Source of the DNA: Botryotinia globosa
Taxonomy: Eukaryota > Ascomycota > Leotiomycetes > Helotiales > Sclerotiniaceae
DNA: 64,000 nucleotides
Assembly: GCA_014898425.1 (NCBI GenBank)
Contig: RCSZ01000014.1
Span: forward strand, 1,178,001 to 1,242,000
Direction of reading: 5' to 3'
The position numbers were made by a program, and so were the translations under genes. Shown one piece after another: positions 45,863 through 56,879 of this stretch. The notes under the pieces were generated by a model. The model made no database searches. It worked only from the letters and a program-made list of their open reading frames with translations, and was not told the origin of the DNA. Each line of letters starts with the position of its first letter. Position 1 is the stretch's first letter.

Positions 45863-47505
45863 CCAAATCGATGGATACATTGCATCATTGCATCCCAAGA
45901 CGAACGAACGAACGAACCCACGAACGAACTCGTTTGTTAATCATACTTCCCTTCACTTTACCTCATCTCGACTTGGAGTTTGATTGCTTGGAGTTTGGAG
46001 TTTGGAGCTTGGAGCTTGGAGTTTGGAGCTTGTATTTATTAGGTAATTATCGTAGGTATATAGCTAAGTATATAGATAGATATATACTTCAATAAATATA
46101 CATTTCATTCTCATCCTAATGAGTCTTAATCGATTCACGATTCCCAGTCTTATCTTCCAAAATGATTCTAAATTAGCCTTATAAATTCAATTTTATTTAG
46201 ATATACTAACTTCCCTTCCCTCCCTTCCCTCCCTTCTCTCAACCCAAAAATTTGAAATAAATTAACACACAACACAACACAACAATATCATACTATACAA
46301 TACTACCTATACTATACTAATAAACAATCTCAATCCCCACACCAATTCCCTTTCTCAAGGACTAGATTACAAATCTAACCACAAACAAACCTAAAGAAAG
46401 AGAAAAGGCTTCTCCTGTCTAGACTGCGGCTTTTTCACTCTTCACCTGTCTTTTCACTACACCATCCCATTCATCCCATTCATCCCATCCATCTCATCCA
46501 TCCTATTCATCCCATCCATCGCACTTCGCGGCACAGTCGCAATACAACCCATGTATCCAAGCTCATTGATCACGAATTACAATAATCATACCTCCACAAT
46601 CATTACCATCACCCACAAGCATTACAAATAACAAACATCAAATTCTCACTCTCGGCTCTCAAAAAAGCTCATTTCAAATATACTGTATCATTTTTCATTT
46701 TTCATTCTTGATTCTTGATTTCGATTTTGGGCGATTTCTCTCCATCCCCAGTCCTTCTTCTCTTCTCTTTTCTTCTCTTTTCTTCTCCTCCCCTTACACC
46801 TCCACAGTTCACCTCGTAACCCATCGCTATACAATCTACCACCATCTTCTGGATTTTCAACTCCACTTCCTCTCAATCTCTCTCGCCTTTCATCTCACTC
46901 CACCCATGAATTATAATCTACACATAAGCAGAAGCACTTTCACCACCCTAATTTTGATCTTCACTCCAATCCAATCCAATCCCATGCCATCCCAATCCCC
47001 TAAAGACATACTATCCAATCCTATCATCCCAAACTCCCAAGTCTTTCAATTTTCAATACGCCCAACACCTAATTCTCCAACGTTTCTATGATACACGTAT
47101 AAAATCATCAATCGTATCTTTCCCTCTCATGTATTCAATACGGCCAGCCCATGTGTAATGGATTTCGGTGTCGCGATCGTCAGTACCAAATGTTGCTTTG
47201 CCTTTATCTTATCGTTTTGCAGCTCTAGACTCCGTTCCAATGTCCATTCTTCGCAACTTTGTATTTTCTTTGACGACTCTCTACTATAGTAGATACGAAG
47301 GGACGTGTGATCCATCAATGATCATTTCAATCCCTCTTTTGTGACGGAAAGAAACACTTCTTGCCTACTCCATCATGCTGAATAACGAGGAATTTCACTC
47401 GGTGTCTCTGCTTTTCATCTCCTCTTGCCTTCAATGTGACAGAGGATTAATTTAACAGTCAACGCTTTTCATTTTCTTGTATTATACCGACAGGTAGTTC
47501 CAGGA

Positions 47506-50238
47506 TCAACGTTTAAAATTGATGATTGCCAACTATACAAACCATTAGTATTCCTTCGAGCAATAACACACAAGATACATACCACACTATTGCAACCATA
47601 AGCCAATTTTTTACCATGTGCATCCCAACTCAAAGCATGCTCATCTTCCCCATTTGACTCAGTCGATTGTGGCGTTTGCCAGCCATTTCCAGGTGGTCTA
47701 TTCCAAGTTGCTCGAGGAAAGTAAGCATCGTCGACTTTCCAAATAAAAACTCGATCACTAGTCGCACCAGCAATGAATGCGCCATCTGGAGTGAATTTAA
47801 CCTTGAAAACACTTGTCGAGTCTATGGTCATCGAACATTTTTGCTTTGGCTCCAGAGATTTGGCATTCCAAATACTGACAGCGCCATCTTCACTAGATGA
47901 AGCCAACAACCTTTCATTGCTTTCACTGATTTCATTCTCTGAATCAGATAGAGGCAATGGTTGCCATTCAAGGGAAGTAATCGGTCCGGTATGAGCGTTG
48001 AATGTTCGAGAACGACCTTTCTCATCCCATATCTAAGAAAATTAGTCATGAACAAGATTAACAGTGCAAGTACCTACATCAATCATACCACTTTGACTAC
48101 CCGTCGCAAGTAATTTTGATTCCCTGTCGAAAGTAGCATGCGTTACACGATGGTCGTCACGATGCTCATATTTCGTCAAATATTTGATCTTTCCATCCGC
48201 GAACCGAAAGATCTGTAAAAATTCATTTCCGTAAGCCATGAAATCCTCATCACTCATCCATAGACCTTCAAGCGGGGATTCGAAAATTGGCATCGATGGT
48301 ATCGTATGTTGTATGGTTGTAAAGTCAGCCATCGAGGTGACCGTCAAGGTTGATGCTGGTGTAGAAAGCCCTTTAAGTGTGATTGGAGACACTGTCAAAA
48401 ATAATGTATTCGAGAAGTTCCACTTCAAAGAAACGATTGGACCTTCCATTGGACTAGAGGTGTGCAACAGTTGACCCTTGGCAGTCCAAACAGTAACAGT
48501 TGCGGTTCCATCAGGTTCCTCGCTCGAAACAAGAATATGGTTTCCATCCGAAGACCAGGTAACTTCATTGACCATGGTCGGCTGAGGCGCAAGAGGTTGG
48601 AGAAGAGGAATACATGGTGGAACAATTCCATTCGTATTCATGCCTGGAGCATTAGGGTTATTAGTTCCATTGAGATGATCGGCGACCGTACTTGATAGAT
48701 CCCACATTCGAGCTAATGATTCAGTACCCCCCGCAGCCAAGAGGTTTGGTAGTTTTGGATTCCATTCGCAACGATATAAAACGGTCGATTTTGATACATT
48801 GTCATCCAATAAGTCTAGGTACAACGTTTCGGTTTTAAGATTTGTAACTTTCTCGGACTGAGTACCCCTTTCTGGTCCAATGGTGGCAGTGACTGGTGAT
48901 GGCAGTTGCTCTGGCGATGGATAAGCGTGACCATCACCATTGTGGTCAACATCAATTTCCATGGGCGTTGAAGCCGAATCGTAGTAATTTGAGCTTCCAT
49001 TTCCGTTTGTGGTTCCATTCGAAATACCATTTTCATAACCATTGGTAAGTCGTGGTTTCTTTCCTGGGGGACCATTTGAATTTGAAATTGACTCTTCTTC
49101 TAGTTGATGTTTCCGAGCAACTTCCAAATCCTCATTGTTGTCGAGGGGCTCTTGAGGTGAAGTGATGATGGGAATAGTTCTGTTTGCTATTTCCAAGGGA
49201 CCAAAAACACCCATTGGTATTTCCGAATCCGAAACATCTTGAGAGCGTCCTTGATGTTGACGGAATGCCTAAAAGAAGGGTGTTAATTGAAAAGAAGTTC
49301 TTTGGTTGAGAGACATGCAACCAAGTAGAGAGTAAACGATGTTGGGAGAACAGATTTGTGAAGTGGAGTGTGGAATGAAGTGTAAAACTTTGTCGAATGA
49401 AGTGCGAGTGAAGAGAGGTAGTAGGTATGAATGAAAGGGTATTTTGTCAAATGAAAGATATAAATCTCAAAGTCACCAAAGCCAAAGCCAAAGCCAAAGC
49501 CAAAACCAAAACCAAAACCAAAACCAAAAAAGAAATCATGTGTAATGGCATCAAAAGTTATATCAAAATCAAAATAGAAAACGTAACGATTTGAACATAC
49601 CCTTGATGCTTCTCTGTCATATGCATCATAAAGAAGACCTTTGTTTAGAACGGAGACTAGTGCATGCTTTCCGACATGGGGCGCAAATGGTAATAAATCT
49701 GGTTGTTGAACGTCCCACTCTTTTGAAAGGTGACGAGCCGCTCCTTCGTAACCTGCAATAGAGACGAAGAGAATTTTGATCAGTTCAATGATTCTTCATA
49801 CAACAAATCCCCCAACTACCATCTTTTGATTACCTCAGGCTTCAAGAAACCCAAGGTAATTAGGAAAAGGTTGAATGAGGATTTTGGATATCTCATCTTC
49901 ATCCTCGTCCTCATCCTCATCCTCATCCTCATCCTCATCCTCATCCTTCGTTCCCTTTCCGTTCCTTGTCTCTTCTCTTCTTCAATGTACTTGTACATAC
50001 CTGATTCTATTAAGTATCTATAATACAACGTACAATAAATTGCTGTTAGCGAAATGTAATGACAAAGTCACTCCGTACCTGGATCAAGAGAGGGAGAGAG
50101 AATGTATATGTACATGTACATGTATGTTATATGTGTGTAAAAGAGAGAGAGAAATCCCGAATGAATGCATCACGAGGAAAACACGTACTTCCAAATGATA
50201 TAATTCACCTTGTCCGAGGTTAAAGTTTCCTTCGTCAT
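47506..50238 (-). CDS. LisH/WD40 protein of the TBL1/Sif2 family
   Basis: Six exons on the minus strand: 50189-50238, 50001-50017 (17 bases), 49601-49752, 48078-49268, 47583-48032 and 47506-47532, giving 628 residues. All phases agree and all introns are GT-AG (171, 248, 332, 45 and 50 bases). The N-terminus is a LisH motif (LTSDKVNYIIWKYLIESGYE) whose YLIES is encoded by the microexon, followed by EGAARHLSKEWDVQQPDLLP. A Gly/Asn/Ser-rich linker with a basic patch (PPGKKPRLTNGYENG) leads to WD40 repeats from about residue 200 (TVLYRCEWNPKLPNLLAAGG, NEVTWSSDGNHILVSS, ATFDRESKLLATGSQSGMID, LLASSSEDGAVSIWNAKS); the last exon supplies LAIINFKR. This is the TBL1/TBLR1 and yeast Sif2 family, a scaffold of histone-deacetylase co-repressor complexes (Set3C, NCoR/SMRT). 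Nuclear. Confidence 0.92.
49470..49531. repeat. AAAGCC / AAAACC hexanucleotide repeat in an intron
   Basis: Units AAAGCC then AAAACC inside the 332-base intron of the TBL1/Sif2-like gene, which explains its length. Confidence 0.85.
49905..49947. repeat. CATCCT hexanucleotide repeat in an intron
   Basis: About seven CATCCT units inside the 248-base intron that follows the microexon of the TBL1/Sif2-like gene. Confidence 0.85.
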
Positions 50239-51000
50239 TGCGATTTCGTTCGTCTTCGAGCAAGGCCAGACGCTGTTGTGGTGGTGGTGGTGGTGGTGGT
50301 GGTTGCTGTTGTTGTATAGGTAGATATTTCTTCGATTTGATATGGTGATGATCAAAAAAGATGTCCGAGTCGTGATTGTGTAGCTTCCAAGGTTGACGTA
50401 TATTGAATTCAAGTACAGTACAGTGGAAAAAGCGAAATTTGAGGTCTGGGGTATCTCTATCGTCCTTGGGGTATTGAATTGAATGGGATCGAATCGAATG
50501 CTGTGGTATCGTGGGGTTGTAATATATGAAGATTTGCGCGCTGGATGGTATCTTGTAAGGACCGTGAATTTCAATTGTTGAGATGGTGGAGGAGGTGGTG
50601 GTGGCGGTGGTGATGTTGTCGATGTATGTAAGATGGATTTTATGTTGTTGTAGTTATGTTTTTTTTTGGCGGGCTGTGTTGAATTCGAGATTGAGGAATG
50701 GAATGGATGGAAAAGAGACTTGTTCGTTGCAACTTGCCGGCTTGTAGCTGGAAGCTAAGGACGATATTAGAAAAGCCAGAGACGAGAGATGATTGGATGG
50801 GAAGTGGGTAGAGCATTAGAGATCCCAAAGAATTCTAGCAGGGGAGGAGAGATCATTGGACCAAAGTCGAAAAAGAAAAAGGGTATGAAAGTGCAATAGG
50901 GACGATCTTATGAAAGGAGACTAAGCTCCATTGGGCACGGACTAGGACCGAGTAGGTATGTATTTCTTTTCCTCTGGTAGAGTAGTCGTTTACTTTATTC

Positions 51001-51129
51001 ACATTACTCTGTATATCCACATGCACATTACTCTGTATATCCACATGCACATTACTCTGTATATCCACATCCACATCCACATCTATATCACAATCTACTT
51101 GGGAATCCAATCTACTTGGGAATCCAATC
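51001..51129. repeat. 24-base tandem repeat (3 copies) and 19-base repeat (2 copies)
   Basis: ACATTACTCTGTATATCCAC plus ATGC is repeated at 51001-51024, 51025-51048 and 51049-51072 (last copy slightly changed). A 19-base unit containing CTACTTGGGAATCCAAT follows twice at about 51093-51129. A CACATTACTCTG piece recurs at about 51290-51301. Confidence 0.85.
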
Positions 51130-52256
51130 TATACCGTCCTGTGCTCCCATTCCCTCGATCCCCTTCTTTGATGCCTTTCTTTGTTATTTATTTTCCGAAT
51201 CTTTGTTGATTGTATCATGGATGATCTGAAGAGATGACACGAAATGATAAAGCCGACAGCGAGATTGATTACCTGACAACACATTCATTCACATTACTCT
51301 GAAAGACGGATTTGGTGTCAATGTCCTGACTGCGTTTACCTAGGGTAGTATTAGTATAGTATATCGTCCGTCTAGTATAGTAAGTATCCTTCAAGTGGTG
51401 GCTTTCTCCCCAACCTTCCAAAACTCTCTGGCGGACTATGAGATTATCTGGTTAACACGTAACGGGGATGTCCTCGAGTCAAAATTGGTGGTTACATATC
51501 ACATCACACACACACTAAAGAATGGAGATCTTGGCTAGAACGAACTAAATACTGGGAGTCTTTTCCCGAACTTTCTTCTAGACCATTCAAGGCTTGAGAT
51601 ATTGGCTGAAGATGCTGATTCTCCATGAAGTGATAGGCGAGCTGGATTCGAGGACCTAGCAGGTATGTAGGTATGTACTACTTTTACTAGGTACCTAGTA
51701 TGTACAACGGCGTACGATATGTAATGCTTGCATGCTTACTTGCTTGCTGGTCTGCTTGCTGGTCTGCTTGCCTCTTACCTCTTGCCTTTTTAAAAAGATG
51801 GTGGGAATCGGATTATGGATAGAATGGGGTGGCGATGGTCGAATTGTTTGTTTGAAAGTTAGATAGATGCTACAAGATGTGCGTGTGCGTGTGCGTGTGC
51901 GTACGTACCTAGTATGTATGTATACAAGAGAAATGCCTGTCAATAACAAATATACATTATCATTATCATTATTATAGTATGATTTATAGTTTCCCGTGAA
52001 GAAATGCTACCACGCAAGGTAAAGCACGAGTGTGGAATATCTCAACAAAGAAAAGAGAGAGAGAGAGCTCGGATGAAAGATCCACGGATGTACAACAACA
52101 GTTTGTTCCTGTTCCCGTTGTTGATCAACGTCTCATCCCCGAGTAAGATTCATTCCTGTCTTTATTGAATGGCGCGTTTTAATTCTTTATAATAAAGGAA
52201 TGATAATTCAGAGGATTCAATTCTCTAGTGATTGATGAAGACTTGTTACAAAATAC

Positions 52257-52458
52257 TATCTACCTACTATTTATTACCTATTATCTACTATCTATTACCT
52301 ACTATCTACTATCTATTACCTATTATCTACTATCTACTATCTACTACTTATTATCTATTATCTACTATTTACTACCTACTACCTACTACCTACTACCTAC
52401 TACCTACTACCTACTACCTACTACCTACTACCTACTACCTACTACCTACATACCTACA
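52257..52458. repeat. CCTACTA / TCTACTA 7-base tandem repeat
   Basis: About 28 seven-base units; variable at the left (TATTACC, TATCTAC) and very regular CCTACTA at the right (about 52370-52450). The unit length and C-rich strand recall telomere-like sequence, but it is not TTAGGG. Confidence 0.9.
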
Positions 52459-52804
52459 TACAGTATTCCTACACACACGACTTTACGCTGATCTCAGGGA
52501 TCACAACCTACATAGCAGATATATAACTTACCTCCAAGATCAACGCCTTTCTCTCCATCTTTCTTTCTCAACCAAGAATAAGGGACGGCAGTGCGAAACA
52601 AACCAACTCTGAGATAATTGATAAACGACTCGCTAGAACTCCCTAGGTACTAATAGGTATTCGGTAGAATATGATTACAGTATTATAAAATTATATCCAA
52701 AGACTGATGCCTAGGCGTGATGATGATGCACAGCAGTAGTTCAATTGTGATCGATCCCCTGCCCTGGGGTCCAAAGGTTCCAAATATTACGAGGGACGGG
52801 AATA

Positions 52805-52912
52805 GAACCATAACATACATCCCTTTGCCTTTGCCTATGCCTCTGCCTTTCCCTCTGCCTTTCCCTATGCCTTTGCCTTTCCCTCTGCCTCTCCCTTTCC
52901 CTCTCCAACGTG
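52805..52912. repeat. CCTNTGCCT-type 6-base pyrimidine repeat
   Basis: Degenerate TTGCCT / ATGCCT / TTCCCT / CTGCCT units for about 100 bases. It makes Pro/Leu and Gly/Lys frames on the two strands, which are artefacts. Confidence 0.85.
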
Positions 52913-53647
52913 ACACAAATACCACACCGCGAATCTATTCACATTATCGATAGGTACGAGGGTACATACCTAGGTAGCCAAGGGAAGGCATACCCTACTA
53001 TGTGGGCGAGGTGGGTTAATTCAGGTACGTGGAACTTCCAACTGTATCACCTAGGCACTATGCCAAACCCATACATGATACATCATTCTTACTTGCGCAT
53101 ATACGATTCACGATTCTTTCTTTACTCAGTGCGTTTTCCGGTACCGTCTCTCCCCTCTCTTCTCATCAAAAGCGTTGGCTGACAGCCTGCATCCATATCC
53201 ATCACACGCATAATTAATTTAATAAAAAATAGACCAAAATCAACAATCTGGATGAACTTCTGCCAATCGTACTTCGCCCACATTTTCGGAATTTCTACCC
53301 GGCATGTTTCTGGCCAGGAATCGACGGAGTAAGTTGGAGCTAGTCACGAATCGGGCTTAGTACCTCTCCATAGCCTCACACCCTTCACGTGGCTTACAAT
53401 TTTTCAAAACATGCCGGATCTTATTATTCTCGGTCTGTTGCTTCAGCCTTATGTTTGAGGCTGGACATTTTGGGTTTACAAGGCCGAAACAATTAAAGTG
53501 GTCTGTGCTTAACATCCTACCCTGATTGGATTTGATGACACTTTATTTTTATCAAGGGAAAGCTTGATGAAAATCACCAAAGCTTTATTTGATTGAAGAT
53601 ATACCTGATATATCGCACGTCAACTTTCGAAACTGCTGATTTCCATA

Positions 53648-53679
53648 CCTACCTACCTACCTACCTACCTACCTACCTA
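53648..53679. repeat. CTAC tetranucleotide repeat
   Basis: Eight CTAC units about 60 bases upstream of the TMEM115-like start, probably in its 5' leader. Confidence 0.9.
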
Positions 53680-53737
53680 CTTATCAACGAGGAAGGGTCT
53701 AACATTACTTCTACGGCATTTCTATCCGCTCGTAAAT

Positions 53738-54924
53738 ATGCCACCAAGATTAAATATTCCTCCAGTGACGAGGATACTACTCATCGCATTACTATCTGAA
53801 TCCATTCTGAGTGCCGCAATTCGATACAAACAATGGAATAAGGAAACCGCCGCAGAGCTTCACGTAGTAGTTCCATACCTCTCGCTCGTCCCTCAATTAT
53901 CCTTTGTATATCCCTGGACGTTCTTGACAACGACATTGGTGGAAAATAATGTGTTTACGCTGGGGATCGCTGGAGTGACGTTATTTTATGGAGGAAGATA
54001 TCTGGAGCGAGCATGGACATCGAGGGAATTCGCAAAGTTTATTGTAGTTGCATCACTCATTCCTAATCTTTTGACCTTTGGGACTTTGGTTTTCTTCTTT
54101 GCTATTACGGGTGACATGAGCTGGACGTGAGTTGCTCAAATTTTATCCATTTTCTCTTTGAAATCGCATCTATCCATCTATCTATCCCTTCAATCAACTA
54201 ACACCTCAGCAAAAGTCTTAGCTCAATAAACGGAACCATCCCCCTCCAAATCTCCTTCCTAATCGCCTTCTCTCAACTCGTACCAACCCACACCGTCACC
54301 CTCTTCAAAGGCATCCTCTCTCTGCGCGTCCCCCGCTTCCCCGCCCTCCATCTCCTCACCATTCTCACCCTCTGCGCCATCCAACTCCTCAGCATCTCCT
54401 CCCTCTTCCTCGTCTCCTACGCTTTCCTTGCCTCCTACACCTACCTCCGTTTCTACAAATCTGCCTTCCCCGACCTCGACTCCAACCAATCCCCCACTCT
54501 CCGCGGCGACGCTTCCGAAACCTTCGCTTTCGCAGAATTCTTCCCCGGTCCCCTCAAGCCCCTCATCGCTTCCCTTGCAGACACAATATTCCATACTCTC
54601 GTCGCCCTCAAAATCTGCACTCCCTTCTCTGCAGCAGATGTCTCGGCCAGTAGAGGTGAATCCTCATATATTCCACAAAGAACTGCCCCCGGCGGCGCAA
54701 GAGCAGAAGCAGAAAGAAGAAGAGCCCTGGCTCTCAAAGCTCTAGATCAGAGATTACACGCCGCGAGCAGTAAGAATGTACCACCGTCCGCTCCCTCGGG
54801 TCCAAGTATCGCGACGCAACCGCAGCCCGGGACGCAGACGGCGATGACGAGTCAGCAGGGGGGATTGTTGGGCGAAACAAATTATGTGCCCGAGGGACAT
54901 GATGAGAATAAGGAGGGTTCGTGA
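53738..54924 (+). CDS. TMEM115-like (DUF1751) Golgi membrane protein
   Basis: Exons 53738-54126 and 54210-54924 are joined across an 83-base intron (GTGAGT...CCTCAG), giving 367 residues. Exon 2 has no early ATG, so it is easy to miss. The protein starts MPPRLNIPPVTRILLIALLS and has several membrane segments (YPWTFLTTTLVENNVFTLG, FAKFIVVASLIPNLLTFGT, LQISFLIAFSQLVPTHTVTL, HLLTILTLCAIQLLSISSLF). The signature region LVPTHTVTLFKG and the end of the membrane domain YLRFYKSAF, LRGDASETFAFAEFFP fit the eukaryotic DUF1751/TMEM115 family, a rhomboid-like fold without the catalytic Ser/His pair. Family members sit in Golgi cisternae and affect Golgi-to-ER traffic and glycosylation. The tail (RAEAERRRALALKALDQRLH) is a conserved-looking helix, then Gln/Pro-rich. 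Confidence 0.9.
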
Positions 54925-55685
54925 TGAGGTTGGGAAATGGGGGGTGAGAGAAGGTTCTTAATGGGAATGGATAATGAGTAGAAGCTTTTTGATACAGTTA
55001 TGCGCTAAGTTTAACGCGGATGGATTTGTCTCGGGTATGGATACTTGGACTCTGCATACTGGCTTTGGTGATTACCTGGGTATGCAGTGGTTTACTTGGG
55101 TGGATACTTTTTCTTTGTTTCATGGCCGTTGTATTGCATTGTGCCGTGTTTCTATGGTTCTATGGCATCCTGTTGGAATTCGAGTGTATTCTAAGTCTCT
55201 CTCCCAGTTCAGTTCTTCAACCGAGCATTCGAAATGATTATATCTATGATACCCACTACTATACTATATACATATCATATTCATTCACTCATGCAGCCAT
55301 TCAATCTCTGTCTCTCTCTGTGTGTGTGTGTGTCTCTGTGTGTATATATGAAAATTCAATGAGTAGCTAATTTGAAATATACTACGCGGACATCTCATTC
55401 TTGGCTGGGTATCTATCTCTCTATCTCTCTATTCGGTAAATGTGTGTTCTTTTTTGATATACAGGGGATGTGTCATGTGTGTTTTTGATTGGATTAGACA
55501 TTGGGATTTTGGTATCGGGGTTTATATTTGTGTTTTGTGTTTGGTTTATATTTGTGTTTGTGCTTGTGGGGATATAAATGTCTCTGTAAGGTTACTCGTG
55601 AGATTTGTTTCTTGGTTGTTGATTGTTGAGTGATGGGCTGGTGGGTGGATTGGGGGGTAGGGGGGAGGTAGATGGATGGGTGGAT

Positions 55686-55820
55686 AGAAGGAGAGAAGGA
55701 GAGAAGGAGAGAAGGAGAGAAGGAGAGAAGGAGAGAAGGAGAGAAGGAGAGAAGGAGAGAAGGAGAGAAGGAGAGAAGGAGAGAAGGAGAGAAGGAGAGA
55801 AGGAGAGAAGGAGAGAAGGA
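55686..55820. repeat. AGAGAAGG 8-base purine repeat, about 17 copies
   Basis: Very regular units for about 135 bases, all purines on the + strand. The plus frame reads EKERRREG repeatedly, an artefact. Such tracts can form triplexes and are prone to length change. Confidence 0.95.
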
Positions 55821-55931
55821 TATTGGCGAAATTGGAAAGGAGCTGGTTTGATTTAACTTGACTTGACTTGGTTTGGCTTGACTTGGTTTAACTCGGCTTG
55901 ACTGGTAAGAGATGGGGGTTTAAATTTGAAT

Positions 55932-55980
55932 GGAAGAGGGAAGAGGGAAGAGGGAAGAGGGAAGAGGGAAGAGGGAGGAG
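55932..55980. repeat. GAAGAGG 7-base purine repeat
   Basis: About six copies of GAAGAGG followed by related GGAGGAG text. Confidence 0.9.
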
Positions 55981-56879
55981 AGAGGAGGGAGAAGAGTTTG
56001 GAGTTTGAGGTTTGAAGATAAGATTAGAGATTAGATTAGAAATTGAGAGATAATTGAGCAAATGTGTTTATGAAGCTAGAGATCGATGAGATGAGTAATA
56101 TATACCTTTATGAAAAATATAAAGTCGGCAGGTCGAGTACATACATATGAAAAGCGGATGGGAAAGTTGAGGGAACGAGTAGATGGGTAATTATGAGAGA
56201 CTTGCACGAAAGAAAAGAGGGAAGTATGAAAGGAGATAGAAGATAGGTATGCTATTCGAGAACGAGGACTTGAATGCCAGGAACGAACTACGGAAATGTA
56301 AAGTTCTTGTGTGGTAGATAGGGAGGAGCGCTGGGTTTGGAGTAATGATAAGGCTTTGGGATTGAGTGTATATGATATGGTTGATGTGACATGGAAGTTT
56401 GTGATGGAATCGTGATACTTGGTTTATTCTATGCAGATGTGGAGAAGAAATGATCTTGATATATGGAAGTATTGGTGGCATGGCAGTCTTGTGATTTAGA
56501 TTATGCTATGTAGGTGTGAGAAGCCAATGAAGTTGCTGGGTAAACTCATTGCATGCCGGCAAGAAAAAGTTCACATAATCAAATACACGTGAAGTTTCAC
56601 CATAGTAGAGCGAATATAAGTTTGCATTGCTATTGATTGATTATTGTACATGTTAATCTTGGACTATGATGGAAAGCCAATGAAAGTCGTCTACTTCGGT
56701 GCAAACTAACTCCCGATATCGTCATGATATGGACAAATAACTAGGAAGTGTACAATTTGTTATGCTGGAGAAATAGGAAATGATGCTGAATCATGTGTAT
56801 TCCCTATGTAAACCTTGTTTTGTGTATGTCCAGCGCCATATTTTACATGTCGTTACAGGAATTATCAAAATGAGCCTTC

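Larger units (their letters stand above)
39494..47505. other. 8 kb region without a convincing gene, repeat-rich
   Basis: Between the SSN6 start and the 3' end of the TBL1/Sif2-like gene. No frame above 160 aa and no splice-supported gene. It is full of short tandem repeats and pyrimidine-rich text (CATCTC, TCCCATC), which looks like leader or regulatory DNA. It holds seven CACGTG boxes: one at 40277 and six between 44660 and 45354. Long 5' leaders of SSN6 or unannotated noncoding RNAs are possible. Candidate frames: 40742-41038 (+, 98 aa) and 44316-44792 (-, 158 aa), both weak. Confidence 0.6.
50239..53737. other. Divergent 3.5 kb intergenic region, repeat-rich
   Basis: Between the starts of the TBL1/Sif2-like gene (-) and the TMEM115-like gene (+). 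It holds a GGT run (50277-50303) and several tandem repeats listed below. Frames up to 134 aa are low complexity or overlap repeats. No RNA gene or transposon motif is seen. Confidence 0.6.
54925..56879. other. Converging intergenic region, repeat-rich
   Basis: Two genes converge here. A hydrophobic 116-aa frame (55020-55370, +) arises from T-rich DNA and is not supported. A TGTG/TCTC run lies at 55310-55345. Two purine repeats are listed separately. CTTGACTTGG-type units occur at about 55856-55900. Confidence 0.6.

Noticed and set aside
52228..52612. Tyr-Leu-Pro-Thr repeat frames
   Set aside because: Products of the seven-base CCTACTA array.
41201..52915. CRISPR array
   Set aside because: Repeats are direct tandem microsatellites without unique spacers, and the genome is eukaryotic.
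55020..55370. 116-aa hydrophobic frame after the TMEM115-like gene
   Set aside because: T-rich DNA gives hydrophobic residues by chance, and the frame ends in a TG/TC microsatellite. No splice link to the gene.
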